Shown: piece after piece, positions 1 to 6,915 of the stretch | How positions within the stretch are numbered: position 1 is the first letter of the stretch | Layout: every line of letters starts with the position of its first letter | From: Marivivens sp. | GTDB taxonomy: Bacteria > Pseudomonadota > Alphaproteobacteria > Rhodobacterales > Rhodobacteraceae | Length of the DNA: 7,997 nucleotides | Direction of reading: 5' to 3' | NCBI GenBank assembly: GCA_024642185.1 | Contig: JAHEBR010000062.1 | Location: 1-7,997 of the forward strand | Translations under genes and position numbers: made by a program | The notes under the pieces: generated by a model | What the model was told of the DNA's origin: nothing | Database searches by the model: none | What the model saw: the letters and a program-made list of their open reading frames with translations, nothing else

Positions 1-847
1 TCAGGAGCGCTCGTCTTTCTCCAAAGGCGGAGACAAAGCGCCCCATCAAGGGAGCGAAAATCATATTGGCGACCAGATTGATCAGAAACAGCCCCGTCAC
101 CTGATGCACCTCGAAGCCGAATTTCTCGACCATCATGAAGCCCGCAAACACCGTAAAGATCTGGCGGCGCGCACCGGCCATGAATTGCATCGCGTAGTAG
201 AGCCAATAGCGGCGGCGAAGCACCATCTTCTTCAGTTGCGGGTTCGGCGCTTCATACTGGGGATAGGCGAACATACAGAAGATGGCGACGAGGAATGTAA
301 AACCGCCCGACGCAAGGAAGACGAAGTTGTAGGACAGATCAAAGCTCTTCCAGCTGAGCACGATGAGGATATAGGCAACCAGCGTCGCGCCCGATCCGGC
401 CGCCATGATCCAGCCGATCATCTGCGGGGCGCGTTGTTTGTCGATCCATTGAAGCTGAAGCGACTGGTTGACCGTCTCGTAATAATGAAACCCGATCGAC
501 GAAAGCATGGTGATGGTCAGAAGGCCGCCGAGCGAGGGAAACCACGCGGTGATCGCCGTGGCCGCACCCAAAAGCGCCAAAGCCACGGTGCCCAGCACCT
601 GCTCGCGCATGAACATCAGGATCGCGATCACGCCGATCGCCAGAAAGCCCGGGATCTCGCGCACCGTGTGCAGCCAGCCGATGTCGGAGCCGTCGAAATC
701 CGCAACCTCGATGACGAAGTTGTTGAGAAGCGCCGACCATGTCGAAAAGGCCACCGGCATCGCCGCCGCCATCAGGAAAAGAAGCGTGATCGGCCGCTTC
801 CAGAACGGCATCTGCGAGGCGCTATGCAAAGGGACGGTCGAGCTCAT
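1..847 (-). CDS. MFS transporter, 3' end cut by the window edge
   Basis: The reverse strand reads open from an ATG at 847 to the left edge, giving 282 residues with no stop, so the C-terminal part is missing. The protein is strongly hydrophobic, with about eight likely membrane segments in what is visible. A basic cytoplasmic loop (PNPQLKKMVLRRRYW) marks the usual break between the two six-helix halves. The last 14 visible residues (about 269-282, GRFVSAFGERRALL) resemble the MFS motif A loop between helices 8 and 9, which fits a 12-helix transporter cut after helix 8. An in-frame TAA four codons upstream makes this the first possible ATG. The ribosome binding site is weak, and an ATG 12 codons in (MPFWKRP) is a possible alternative. 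It is divergent from the YeeE-type transporter and may share its control region. The substrate cannot be told from sequence. Confidence 0.85.
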   Translation of the reverse strand, partial: MSSTVPLHSASQMPFWKRPITLLFLMAAAMPVAFSTWSALLNNFVIEVADFDGSDIGWLHTVREIPGFLAIGVIAILMFMREQVLGTVALALLGAATAITAWFPSLGGLLTITMLSSIGFHYYETVNQSLQLQWIDKQRAPQMIGWIMAAGSGATLVAYILIVLSWKSFDLSYNFVFLASGGFTFLVAIFCMFAYPQYEAPNPQLKKMVLRRRYWLYYAMQFMAGARRQIFTVFAGFMMVEKFGFEVHQVTGLFLINLVANMIFAPLMGRFVSAFGERRALL

Positions 848-904
848 GGACGCCGCTTACGCCGTTTTCGCAGCGCAGGCGAGGCGAAAACACATTGTCA
901 TATT

Positions 905-918
905 ATGATCTATATCAA
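905..918 (+). promoter_or_regulatory. FNR/CRP-family operator-like palindrome (FnrL-type box)
   Basis: The bases ATGAT-CTAT-ATCAA match the FNR consensus TTGAT-N4-ATCAA at nine of ten defined positions. The site lies in the AT-rich part of the divergent region between the MFS gene and the YeeE-type gene. Its centre (911.5) is 41.5 bases upstream of the start point predicted from the -10-like element at 941-946, the classic class II activator position. In this group of bacteria such boxes are bound by FnrL or related CRP/FNR regulators such as NnrR/DnrR types. Which one binds here is inference. Confidence 0.55.
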
Positions 919-940
919 TGTTTGCCCGATGTCTTTCGAG

Positions 941-946
941 CATACT
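941..946 (+). promoter_or_regulatory. Possible -10 element for the YeeE-type gene
   Basis: CATACT matches TATAAT at four of six positions. It would place transcription start near A953, giving a leader of about 20 bases before the ATG at 973. No good -35 hexamer is visible, as expected for a promoter that needs an activator bound at -41.5. Prediction only. Confidence 0.35.
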
Positions 947-963
947 CGCTTCAAACCGATTCC

Positions 964-967
964 GAGG
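964..967 (+). promoter_or_regulatory. Ribosome binding site that sets the YeeE-type start
   Basis: GAGG lies five bases before the ATG at 973. The reading frame stays open back to a TTG at 895, but that longer form would run through the FNR-like box and the predicted promoter and adds residues unlike a membrane protein N-terminus. The ATG at 973 is therefore preferred. Confidence 0.6.
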
Positions 968-972
968 CAAAG

Positions 973-2085
973 ATGACCTTTATTGATATTGTCGAATGGC
1001 TGGGCGAAGCGCCCGTATCCATGCTGATGGGCGCGGCGACAGGCATTACCTTCGGTGTCGCGGCACAGCGTTCCAGATTTTGCCTGCGCGCCGCGACCGT
1101 TGAATTCGCGCGGCGCAGACTTGGCCCAAGCGTTGCGGTCTGGCTCCTGACATTCTCGACAGCCGTTGTCTGGGTTCAGGCGGCCAACCTCATGGGGCTC
1201 ATCAATGTGCAAGACGCCCGGATGATGGCCGTGGCCGGCAGTTGGTCGGGCGCTATCATTGGCGGGCTGATGTTCGGGGTCGGGATGGTGCTGGCGCGGG
1301 GTTGCTCGGGGCGGCTCCTTGTCCTTGCCGCCACCGGCAATCTCAGATCGGTGGTATCGGGGCTGATCTTTGCGGTGGTCGCACAGATGACAATCGGCGG
1401 CTGGCTCTCGCCCTTGCGCGACTGGGTCGCTGCCCTTTGGGTCACGCCGGGGGGGCGGAACATTGATCTTCTCGCAGCCCTGCATCTTCCCGATTACGCC
1501 GGGCTCGCACTTGGCGTTGCTGCAGCACTGCTCGCGCTCGAAATCTCGCGCCGTAACAAGATCGGTGCCTCACGGCTGATCTTTGCCTCGGGGGTCGGCT
1601 TTTCGGTGGCACTCGGCTGGGCGTTGACCTCAGCGCTTGCCCGCATCTCCTTTGACCCCATGCCTATTGAAAGCGCGACTTTTACTGGCCCTTCAGCTCA
1701 TACGCTTATGTTCTTCCTCGACCGCAACGCCGTTCTGGAATTCGACATCGGGCTGGTTCCGGGCGTTTTCATCGGCGCGTTCCTCTCCTCGATCCTGACC
1801 AGGGAATTCAAGTTTCAGGGCTTTGAAGGCGAGGCCAATATGCGCCGCGCGATGACCGGCGCGGCGCTCATGGGCTTTGGCGGGATGCTCGCCGGCGGCT
1901 GTGCGATCGGCGCGGGTGTTACCGCCAGCTCGATCTTCACGGGCACAGCCTGGGTCGCGCTCACCTCGTTCTGGATCGGTGGAACAATCGCAGACTGGCT
2001 GATCGACCAGCCTCACGCCACCTGGCGGCCGCGTGCCGCGACGACTGCGTCCGCGGCGATAGCTTCGGCATCCAGCCCGGACTGA
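973..2085 (+). CDS. YeeE/YedE family sulfur (thiosulfate-type) transporter
   Basis: This is a 370-residue integral inner-membrane protein with two homologous sulfur-transport halves. Family members such as TsuA take up thiosulfate, using conserved cysteines along the pore. Three cysteines sit in the expected contexts: C37 (SRFCLRAA), C111 (ARGCSGRL) and C310 (AGGCAIGAG). They correspond in order and rough spacing to the three functional cysteines of characterised TsuA. The start at 973 is supported by GAGG five bases upstream. No TusA/YeeD-like sulfur carrier is visible beside it, so thiosulfate is likely but not proven as the substrate. The last roughly 23 residues, rich in Ala, Ser and Thr, are encoded opposite the end of the flavoprotein gene and look like a non-conserved tail. 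An FNR-like box upstream suggests redox-dependent expression. Confidence 0.85.
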   Translation: MTFIDIVEWLGEAPVSMLMGAATGITFGVAAQRSRFCLRAATVEFARRRLGPSVAVWLLTFSTAVVWVQAANLMGLINVQDARMMAVAGSWSGAIIGGLMFGVGMVLARGCSGRLLVLAATGNLRSVVSGLIFAVVAQMTIGGWLSPLRDWVAALWVTPGGRNIDLLAALHLPDYAGLALGVAAALLALEISRRNKIGASRLIFASGVGFSVALGWALTSALARISFDPMPIESATFTGPSAHTLMFFLDRNAVLEFDIGLVPGVFIGAFLSSILTREFKFQGFEGEANMRRAMTGAALMGFGGMLAGGCAIGAGVTASSIFTGTAWVALTSFWIGGTIADWLIDQPHATWRPRAATTASAAIASASSPD

Positions 2086-3140
2086 CGCAACTGTCCGTCG
2101 GGGGAGACGTAGTAGGAGCAGAAATAGAGCCCGTGCGCGGCGGTCCTTCCGCCCGAAACGAAAGGCTTGCCAGCCTTATCAAGGACATCTGGCATCGGCC
2201 CAAGGATTGGCCGCAGATCGACCCTGTAGCCGGTCGCAAAGATCACCGCATCGTAAGGAGCCGATGAACCATCCGAGAAATGGCAGGTGCCGGGCGAAAA
2301 CCGCTCGGGGCCGGGCTTGATCCCAATCCTGCCCTTCTTGATCTGGGCCAAGGCGCCCACGTCGATCATCGGAATACGGCCGTCCTCGATCACCTGCGCA
2401 TTTGGGCCTTTGCCTTTGGATTTAAGGCCATAGTCCTCGTTCCGCCCAAGCCTGAGCCAGAGAACCGGCGCGGTCAGCGCGTCGACAACCTTGTAGGGAA
2501 GGATCTTGCGCAGGATACCAAGCGAGGTCACCGGAATCCCGAAAAGCTCTTTGGGCAATAGATTGACCGGCCCGCGCACCGCCATATCAACGACCACGCC
2601 CGCTTCGGCCAGGTCAAGCGCCACGTCGCCCGCGGTATTGCCAAAGCCCACCACCAAGACCTTCTTTCCCTTATAGGGCGCGGCGTTCTTGTAGGTCGAC
2701 GAATGAGCCCAAGACCCGCCGAAATCGCCCAAGCCCTCAAAGTCAGGAGCAAAGGCCGCACCGTTCAAACCCGTGGCTATAACGACAACGGGCGCCTCGG
2801 ACGCTCCTTTGGCATGGGTCACGCGCCAACCCGAGTTGCTCGGCCGGACAGTTTTCACCGCGCAGCCGAACTGGGGGCGCAGATCGAAATGCTCGGCATA
2901 GGCTTGCAGATAGTCGACCACCTCATCCCGCGCCGGATAGCGCGGCCCTCTGGGCATCGGCAGGCCGGGCAGGCCGGAGCGGCCCCGCGATGTATGAAGG
3001 TGCAGCCGGTCATAGTGCCGCCGCCAGCTGTCGCCGATCTTTTTGCCAGCATCGAAAATTTCAGGGGTAAACCCGGCCTTCTTTAGACAGGCCGCAGCAG
3101 CCAGCCCCGATGGCCCGGCCCCGATCACAATCGCACGCAT
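2013..3140 (-). CDS. FAD/NAD(P)H-dependent flavoprotein monooxygenase-like oxidoreductase
   Basis: The product is a 375-residue cytoplasmic flavoprotein with two dinucleotide-binding folds. The first, GAGPSG at residues 7-12, should bind FAD. The second, GFGNTAGD at 165-172, should bind NAD(P)H. Between them, F140 to Y150 (FGGSWAHSSTY) fits the FxGxxxHxxx(Y/F/W) fingerprint of flavin-containing and Baeyer-Villiger monooxygenases. ATG motifs at 122-124 and within FATGY (301-305) are also typical. It is shorter than classical trimethylamine or Baeyer-Villiger enzymes and closer in size to YUCCA-like ones. The substrate is unknown. The ATG is 9 nt after priA on the same strand, and its GAGGGGG ribosome binding site overlaps the priA stop codon, so it is probably coupled to priA. 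Its 3' end overlaps the YeeE-type gene by 73 bp in the convergent direction. A non-monooxygenase reductase role is possible. Confidence 0.85.
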   Translation of the reverse strand: MRAIVIGAGPSGLAAAACLKKAGFTPEIFDAGKKIGDSWRRHYDRLHLHTSRGRSGLPGLPMPRGPRYPARDEVVDYLQAYAEHFDLRPQFGCAVKTVRPSNSGWRVTHAKGASEAPVVVIATGLNGAAFAPDFEGLGDFGGSWAHSSTYKNAAPYKGKKVLVVGFGNTAGDVALDLAEAGVVVDMAVRGPVNLLPKELFGIPVTSLGILRKILPYKVVDALTAPVLWLRLGRNEDYGLKSKGKGPNAQVIEDGRIPMIDVGALAQIKKGRIGIKPGPERFSPGTCHFSDGSSAPYDAVIFATGYRVDLRPILGPMPDVLDKAGKPFVSGGRTAAHGLYFCSYYVSPDGQLRQSGLDAEAIAADAVVAARGRQVA

Positions 3141-3144
3141 GAAA

Positions 3145-3151
3145 CCCCCTC
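3145..3151 (-). promoter_or_regulatory. Ribosome binding site of the flavoprotein, overlapping the priA stop
   Basis: On the reverse strand the sequence reads TGAGGGGGTTTCATG. GAGGGGG lies four bases before the ATG, and its first two bases are the last two of the priA TGA stop codon. Ribosomes finishing priA would stop on this site, which suggests translational coupling. Confidence 0.6.
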
Positions 3152-5342
3152 AATAAAAACTCTGCGGATCGATATCGATCGTGAGCCGCAGATTCGCGGG
3201 CAGTTTGAACTGCCCGACCCATTCCGCCAAGGCCGCCTGTATCGGCGCGGTCTTGTCCGCCTTGACCAGAAGACGCACCCGATGCCGCCCCCGGATGCGG
3301 GCAATCGGTGCAGGCGCAGGGCCATAAACCTCTGCCCCAATCCGCCGCAACGGCTCGATCCGGCGGGCCATCTCGGCGCCAAGGTCGAAGACCTCCTGCA
3401 CATTCGGGCTCGACAGAACGATCCCCGCCATGCGCCCGTAGGGCGGCACTCCTGCCGCCTTTCTTGCCGCGGCCTCTGCCGTCCAGAACCCTTCCTCATC
3501 GCCCGACAGGATCGCCCGAATGACGGGGTGTTCGGGCTGAAAGGTCTGCAACAGCGCCTCGCCCGGCGTCTCTGCCCGCCCGGCGCGGCCCGCGACCTGC
3601 CGCATGAGTTGAAACGTGCGCTCGGCGGCGCGCAGGTCGGAGCCTTGCAGGCCCAGATCGGCGTCGATAACGCCCACGAGAGTCAGAAGCGGGAAGTTGT
3701 GCCCTTTGGCGACAAGCTGGGTGCCGATGATGATGTCGGTCCCGCCGTCGGCAATGTTGGCGATTGCCTCTTTCAGCGCCCGCGCCGAGCCAAACAGGTC
3801 GGACGACAGGACCGTGACCCTCGCCTCGGGGAAGACCGCCGCCACCTCTTCGGCCATCCGCTCGACCCCCGGCCCCACGGGCGCAAGCTTGCCCTCAACC
3901 TTGCAGGAGGGGCAGGCAGAGGGCATTGGCTTGGTCTCGCCGCACTGGTGGCAGACGAGGCGCTTGAGAAAGCGGTGCTCGACCATCCGCGCATCACAAT
4001 GATCGCAGCCGATCTGATGGCCACAGGCGCGGCAGAGCGTGACCGGCGCATAGCCGCGGCGATTGAGGAAGATCAGCGACTGCTCGCCCTTCTCGGTCCG
4101 CTCAGTGATCGCCGCTTGCAGCGAGGGGGAAATCCAGCGGCCCGAGGGCACATCCTCGACGCGCATATCAATGGCGCTCATCTTGGGCATGACCGCCGCG
4201 CCAAAGCGGCTCGTGAGCTCGAGCTTGCGGTATTTCCCCGCCTCGACATTGGCCCAGCTCTCAAGGCTCGGCGTTGCCGAGGCCAGAACCACCTGCGCCT
4301 CGTTCAGGGAGGCCCGCAAAACCGCCATGTCGCGGGCATTATACACAACGCCATCTTCCTGCTTGTAGGAGGTGTCGTGCTCCTCATCGACGACGATCAG
4401 GCCCAGATCGCGGAACGGCAGATAAAGCGCCGAACGGGCCCCCACGACCAGCTGCGCCGCCCCCTGCCCGACCATCCGCCAGCAGCGGCGCCGCTCGGTC
4501 AGGGTCACGCCCGAATGCCATTCGGCGGGTTTCATCCCGAACCGGACCTCGACACGGGTGATAAATTCGTTCGTCAGCGCGATTTCCGGCAGAAGAACCA
4601 GCGCCTGCCGCCCTTGGCGCAAACATTCGGCCACCGCCTCGAGATAGACCTCCGTTTTGCCGGAGCCCGTCACGCCCTGAAGAAGCGTGGTGCCATAGCG
4701 GCCCGAGCGCACGCCTTCGCACAGAACCTCGGCCGATGCTGCCTGATCTTCGGCGAGCGCCTTGCCTGCAAGATCGGGATCAAGCTGGGGATACGGCGTG
4801 TCGCGGGGCGTATCCTCTTCCCGCACCGCGCCTTGCGTCACGAGGCCCTTGACCACAGAGGCTCCAACACCTGCCATCTCGGCCAATTCGCCAAGAGTGA
4901 ACGACAGCCCGCCATAATCGCGCAAGACCTCGAGAACCCGCGCCCGCGCATCAGTCATCCGCTCGGGCGCGGCATCGCCCAGCCGATAGACCTTGCGCAT
5001 CGAGGGCGCGTCGCCCAAGCCCGGCGCGCGGGTGGCAAGACGCAGCATCGCGGGCATGGGCGTCAGGGTATAGTCCGCCACACGCCCCAGAAAATTGCGC
5101 ATCTCTTCCCGCATCGGTGCGGCCTCGAGCACGCGGTTCACGGCGCGGATTTTCGAGGGATCGAAATTGCCCTGCCCCGGCCCCCAGACCACCCCCAAGA
5201 CCTTGCGCGGCCCGAGCGGCACCTCGACGAAAGCGCCCAGCCAACAGCCGCCCTCGGGCGCCTTATAGTCCAAAAGGCGATCGAGCGGCTGGGTCGTCAG
5301 GACCCCCACCAATTCGCCTTCATGGAAAAAATCGGCCGACAT
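3150..5342 (-). CDS. priA: Primosomal protein N' (replication restart helicase PriA)
   Basis: PriA is a superfamily 2, 3'-to-5' DNA helicase that recognises abandoned replication forks and reloads the replisome. The 730-residue product matches the usual length (E. coli has 732). The N-terminal 3'-end-binding domain covers about residues 1-105. Helicase motifs are Walker A GVTGSGKT (223-230, K229), the DEEH box (319-322), SATPS (355-359) and QVAGRAGR (582-589). Eight cysteines (437, 440, 446, 449, 464, 467, 477, 480) form the two-zinc module inserted in the helicase core. All key residues are intact. The frame is open upstream to a TTG at 5432, but the ATG at 5342 has GAGG four bases upstream and gives the family N-terminus (MSADFFHEGELVGVL). 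It is divergent from the transaldolase gene and is followed 9 nt later by the flavoprotein. Confidence 0.97.
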   Translation of the reverse strand: MSADFFHEGELVGVLTTQPLDRLLDYKAPEGGCWLGAFVEVPLGPRKVLGVVWGPGQGNFDPSKIRAVNRVLEAAPMREEMRNFLGRVADYTLTPMPAMLRLATRAPGLGDAPSMRKVYRLGDAAPERMTDARARVLEVLRDYGGLSFTLGELAEMAGVGASVVKGLVTQGAVREEDTPRDTPYPQLDPDLAGKALAEDQAASAEVLCEGVRSGRYGTTLLQGVTGSGKTEVYLEAVAECLRQGRQALVLLPEIALTNEFITRVEVRFGMKPAEWHSGVTLTERRRCWRMVGQGAAQLVVGARSALYLPFRDLGLIVVDEEHDTSYKQEDGVVYNARDMAVLRASLNEAQVVLASATPSLESWANVEAGKYRKLELTSRFGAAVMPKMSAIDMRVEDVPSGRWISPSLQAAITERTEKGEQSLIFLNRRGYAPVTLCRACGHQIGCDHCDARMVEHRFLKRLVCHQCGETKPMPSACPSCKVEGKLAPVGPGVERMAEEVAAVFPEARVTVLSSDLFGSARALKEAIANIADGGTDIIIGTQLVAKGHNFPLLTLVGVIDADLGLQGSDLRAAERTFQLMRQVAGRAGRAETPGEALLQTFQPEHPVIRAILSGDEEGFWTAEAAARKAAGVPPYGRMAGIVLSSPNVQEVFDLGAEMARRIEPLRRIGAEVYGPAPAPIARIRGRHRVRLLVKADKTAPIQAALAEWVGQFKLPANLRLTIDIDPQSFY

Positions 5343-5431
5343 CGCACCTCGCGTTTTCCGGGGTTTCCGCTTCACCCTCCTTGAGGTAAACGCTGGCCCA
5401 ATCCCTGCCAACCCGCCTTTAGGAGCACGCA
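5343..5431. promoter_or_regulatory. Divergent intergenic region between priA and the transaldolase gene
   Basis: These 89 bases must hold the leaders, and probably the promoters, of both genes. I see a TTGAGG hexamer at 5381-5386 on the plus strand but no convincing -10 at the right spacing, and nothing clearly better on the minus strand. AGGAG at 5421-5425, six bases before the ATG at 5432, is a strong ribosome binding site for the transaldolase. No regulator operator was recognised. Confidence 0.4.
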
Positions 5432-6085
5432 ATGAAATTCTTCGTCGATACTGCCGAGATCGACCAGATCAAGGAACTGAACGAACTGGGTATGGTGGAC
5501 GGTGTGACCACCAACCCCTCGCTCATCGCCAAGTCAGGCCGCGATATCCTCGAAGTGACGAAAGAGATCTGCTCGATCGTCTCCGGTCCGGTTTCCGCCG
5601 AGGTGACTGCGCTCAAGGCCGACGAGATGATCGCCGAGGGCCGCAAGCTTGCCAAGATCGCCCCCAATATCGCGGTCAAGGTGCCGCTGACATGGGATGG
5701 CCTCAAGGCCTGCAAGGTGCTCTCGGACGAAGGCAATATGGTCAACGTGACCCTCTGCTTCTCGGCCAATCAGGCGCTTTTGGCCGCCAAGGCGGGCGCC
5801 ACCTTCATCAGCCCCTTCGTTGGCCGCCTCGACGATATCAACCTCGACGGCCTCGATCTGATCGCTGATATCCGCCAGATCTATGACAACTATGGCTTCA
5901 CAACCCAGATCCTTGCCGCCTCGATCCGCTCGGTCAACCATATGTCGGAATGCGCCAAGATCGGCGCTGATGTCGCGACTGCGCCCGCGAGCGTGATCAA
6001 GGCGATGGCCAGCCATATCCTGACCGACAAGGGCCTTGCCGGCTTCCTTGCCGATATCGAGAAGGCCAAGATCAAGATCCTCTGA
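5432..6085 (+). CDS. tal: Transaldolase, class 3B (fructose-6-phosphate aldolase/TalC/MipB family)
   Basis: This 217-residue cytoplasmic TIM-barrel enzyme belongs to the short family annotated either as fsa/talC (fructose-6-phosphate aldolase) or tal. Transaldolase moves a dihydroxyacetone unit between sugar phosphates in the non-oxidative pentose phosphate pathway. The signature MKFFVDTAEIDQIKEL and GVTTNPSL open the protein. The Schiff-base lysine is K83 in NIAVKVPLTWDGLKACK. In ISPFVGRLDD the residue is F129, where E. coli FsaA has the aldolase-specific Tyr131; Phe is the transaldolase state, so transaldolase activity is the more likely. The start has AGGAG six bases upstream. Two stop codons follow in tandem (TGA TAG, 6083-6088). 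It is divergent from priA, and two hairpins lie between it and the DUF484 gene. Confidence 0.95.
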   Translation: MKFFVDTAEIDQIKELNELGMVDGVTTNPSLIAKSGRDILEVTKEICSIVSGPVSAEVTALKADEMIAEGRKLAKIAPNIAVKVPLTWDGLKACKVLSDEGNMVNVTLCFSANQALLAAKAGATFISPFVGRLDDINLDGLDLIADIRQIYDNYGFTTQILAASIRSVNHMSECAKIGADVATAPASVIKAMASHILTDKGLAGFLADIEKAKIKIL

Positions 6086-6107
6086 TAGCCCGGAACTGCC
6101 TGAAAAC

Positions 6108-6135
6108 CCGCACGCGGCACGCCCGCCGCGTGCGG
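6108..6135. terminator. Perfect 10-bp GC-rich hairpin after the transaldolase gene
   Basis: The arms at 6108-6117 (CCGCACGCGG) and 6126-6135 (CCGCGTGCGG) are perfect inverted repeats with an 8-base loop, starting 22 bases after the stop codon. On the plus strand the hairpin is followed by an A-rich run, not a T run, so it does not fit a standard intrinsic terminator for the transaldolase. On the minus strand it is followed by GTTTTC, which is closer to a terminator, yet no leftward gene ends here. It may act as a Rho-independent-like, bidirectional or mRNA 3'-protecting stem. Confidence 0.5.
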
Positions 6136-6152
6136 AAACAAAAAAGAAGAAA

Positions 6153-6181
6153 TCCGGCGCGCTTGATGCTAATGTGCCGGA
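6153..6181 (+). repeat. Second inverted repeat, in the leader of the DUF484 gene
   Basis: Bases 6153-6161 (TCCGGCGCG) can pair with 6173-6181 (TGTGCCGGA). Six outer pairs are Watson-Crick, followed by three inner pairs of which two are G-U, around an 11-base loop. It is followed by AAAAG and lies 22 bases before the DUF484 ATG. It could be part of a termination or processing region with the stronger hairpin upstream, or chance in GC-rich DNA. Confidence 0.3.
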
Positions 6182-6203
6182 AAAAGCAGGCACGAGATAC
6201 TGA

Positions 6204-6911
6204 ATGAGCAGCAGCCCTTTGATCGAACCCTCGGTCCGCGAGAAGATCATCGCCGACCCCAATTCCCTTCTGGAAGACGCCGATATCATGCGCGCGCTGG
6301 TCGCCGCCAACGAGCGCTCGATGGGCAACAATGTCGTCGATCTGCGCGGCATCGCGATGGAGCGGCTCGAAGCCCGGCTCGACCGGCTTGAGGATACGCA
6401 CCGCTCGGTGATCGCCGCAGCCTATGAGAACCTCGCCGGCACCAACCAGATCCACCGCGCCGTTCTCAAACTCATGGATTCGACCAAGTTCGAGGAATTC
6501 CTGCACGATCTCGGTGCCGAAGTGGCCGAGATCCTGCGTGTCGATGTCATGCGGCTCGTTCTCGAGTCGGAAATTTCAACGCCGGATCCCTCGCTCGCGA
6601 AAGTTGGCGATGTGCTCTCGGTTGCCGCGCCGGGCTTCATTGCCGACTACCTCACACAAGGACGCAGCCAGCATATGCGTCAGGTAACGCTGCGGCAGAT
6701 TCAGCCCGATGCCAGTGGCGTCTATGGCGACAAGGCCGAGTATATCCGGTCCGAGGCATGCCTCCTTCTTGATCTTGGCGCCGGGCGGCTTCCGGGAATG
6801 CTGGTCATGGGAGCGGAAGACCCGCATCAATTTTCCGCCCAGCAGGGCACCGACCTTTTGGCCTTCCTCGCAGGCGTATTCGAACGCGCCATGCGGCGTT
6901 GGCTCTCCTAG
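6204..6911 (+). CDS. DUF484 family protein (YigA-like, GAF-fold)
   Basis: The product is a soluble protein of 235 residues, of typical DUF484 length. The N-terminal region (PSVREKIIADPNSLLEDADIMRAL) fits the family opening, in which a helix ends in a 'P..L..' segment. A helical, charged stretch (about 45-75) follows, probably a coiled coil or dimer helix. The C-terminal half from about residue 90 looks like a GAF-type sensor fold ending in LLAFLAGVFERAMRRWL. No catalytic motif is visible, and the biochemical role of the family is not established. xerC begins 4 nt after the stop codon, and the same association occurs in E. coli (yigA-xerC), which suggests a conserved functional link to the recombinase. 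The ribosome binding site (GAGA about seven bases upstream) is weak. Confidence 0.85.
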   Translation: MSSSPLIEPSVREKIIADPNSLLEDADIMRALVAANERSMGNNVVDLRGIAMERLEARLDRLEDTHRSVIAAAYENLAGTNQIHRAVLKLMDSTKFEEFLHDLGAEVAEILRVDVMRLVLESEISTPDPSLAKVGDVLSVAAPGFIADYLTQGRSQHMRQVTLRQIQPDASGVYGDKAEYIRSEACLLLDLGAGRLPGMLVMGAEDPHQFSAQQGTDLLAFLAGVFERAMRRWLS

Positions 6912-6915
6912 GGCG

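Noticed and set aside
895..972. N-terminal extension of the YeeE-type gene from a TTG
   Set aside because: It would translate through the FNR-like box and the -10-like element, has no ribosome site, and lacks the character of the family N-terminus; the ATG at 973 has GAGG five bases upstream.
104..976. A 290-codon plus-strand frame over the left end
   Set aside because: It is antisense to the MFS transporter, is full of His, Arg and Asp, has no domain, and runs through the divergent promoter region.
3282..5384. A 700-codon open frame on the plus strand opposite priA
   Set aside because: It is the exact antisense shadow of priA in GC-rich DNA. Its product is rich in Arg, His, Pro, Gly and Ala without any recognisable domain, whereas the minus strand encodes a complete PriA.
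5343..5432. N-terminal extension of priA from a TTG at 5432
   Set aside because: It would cover the whole divergent region and add 30 basic residues absent from PriA proteins; the ATG at 5342 gives the normal length and N-terminus.
5534..6352. A 272-codon minus-strand frame across the transaldolase and the DUF484 start
   Set aside because: It crosses the intergenic hairpins and is antisense to a well-supported enzyme; its composition is that of a shadow frame.
6709..6915. N-terminal extension of xerC into the DUF484 gene
   Set aside because: It overlaps a well-supported gene in another frame and would make XerC about 70 residues too long; the GTG at 6916 gives the family length.
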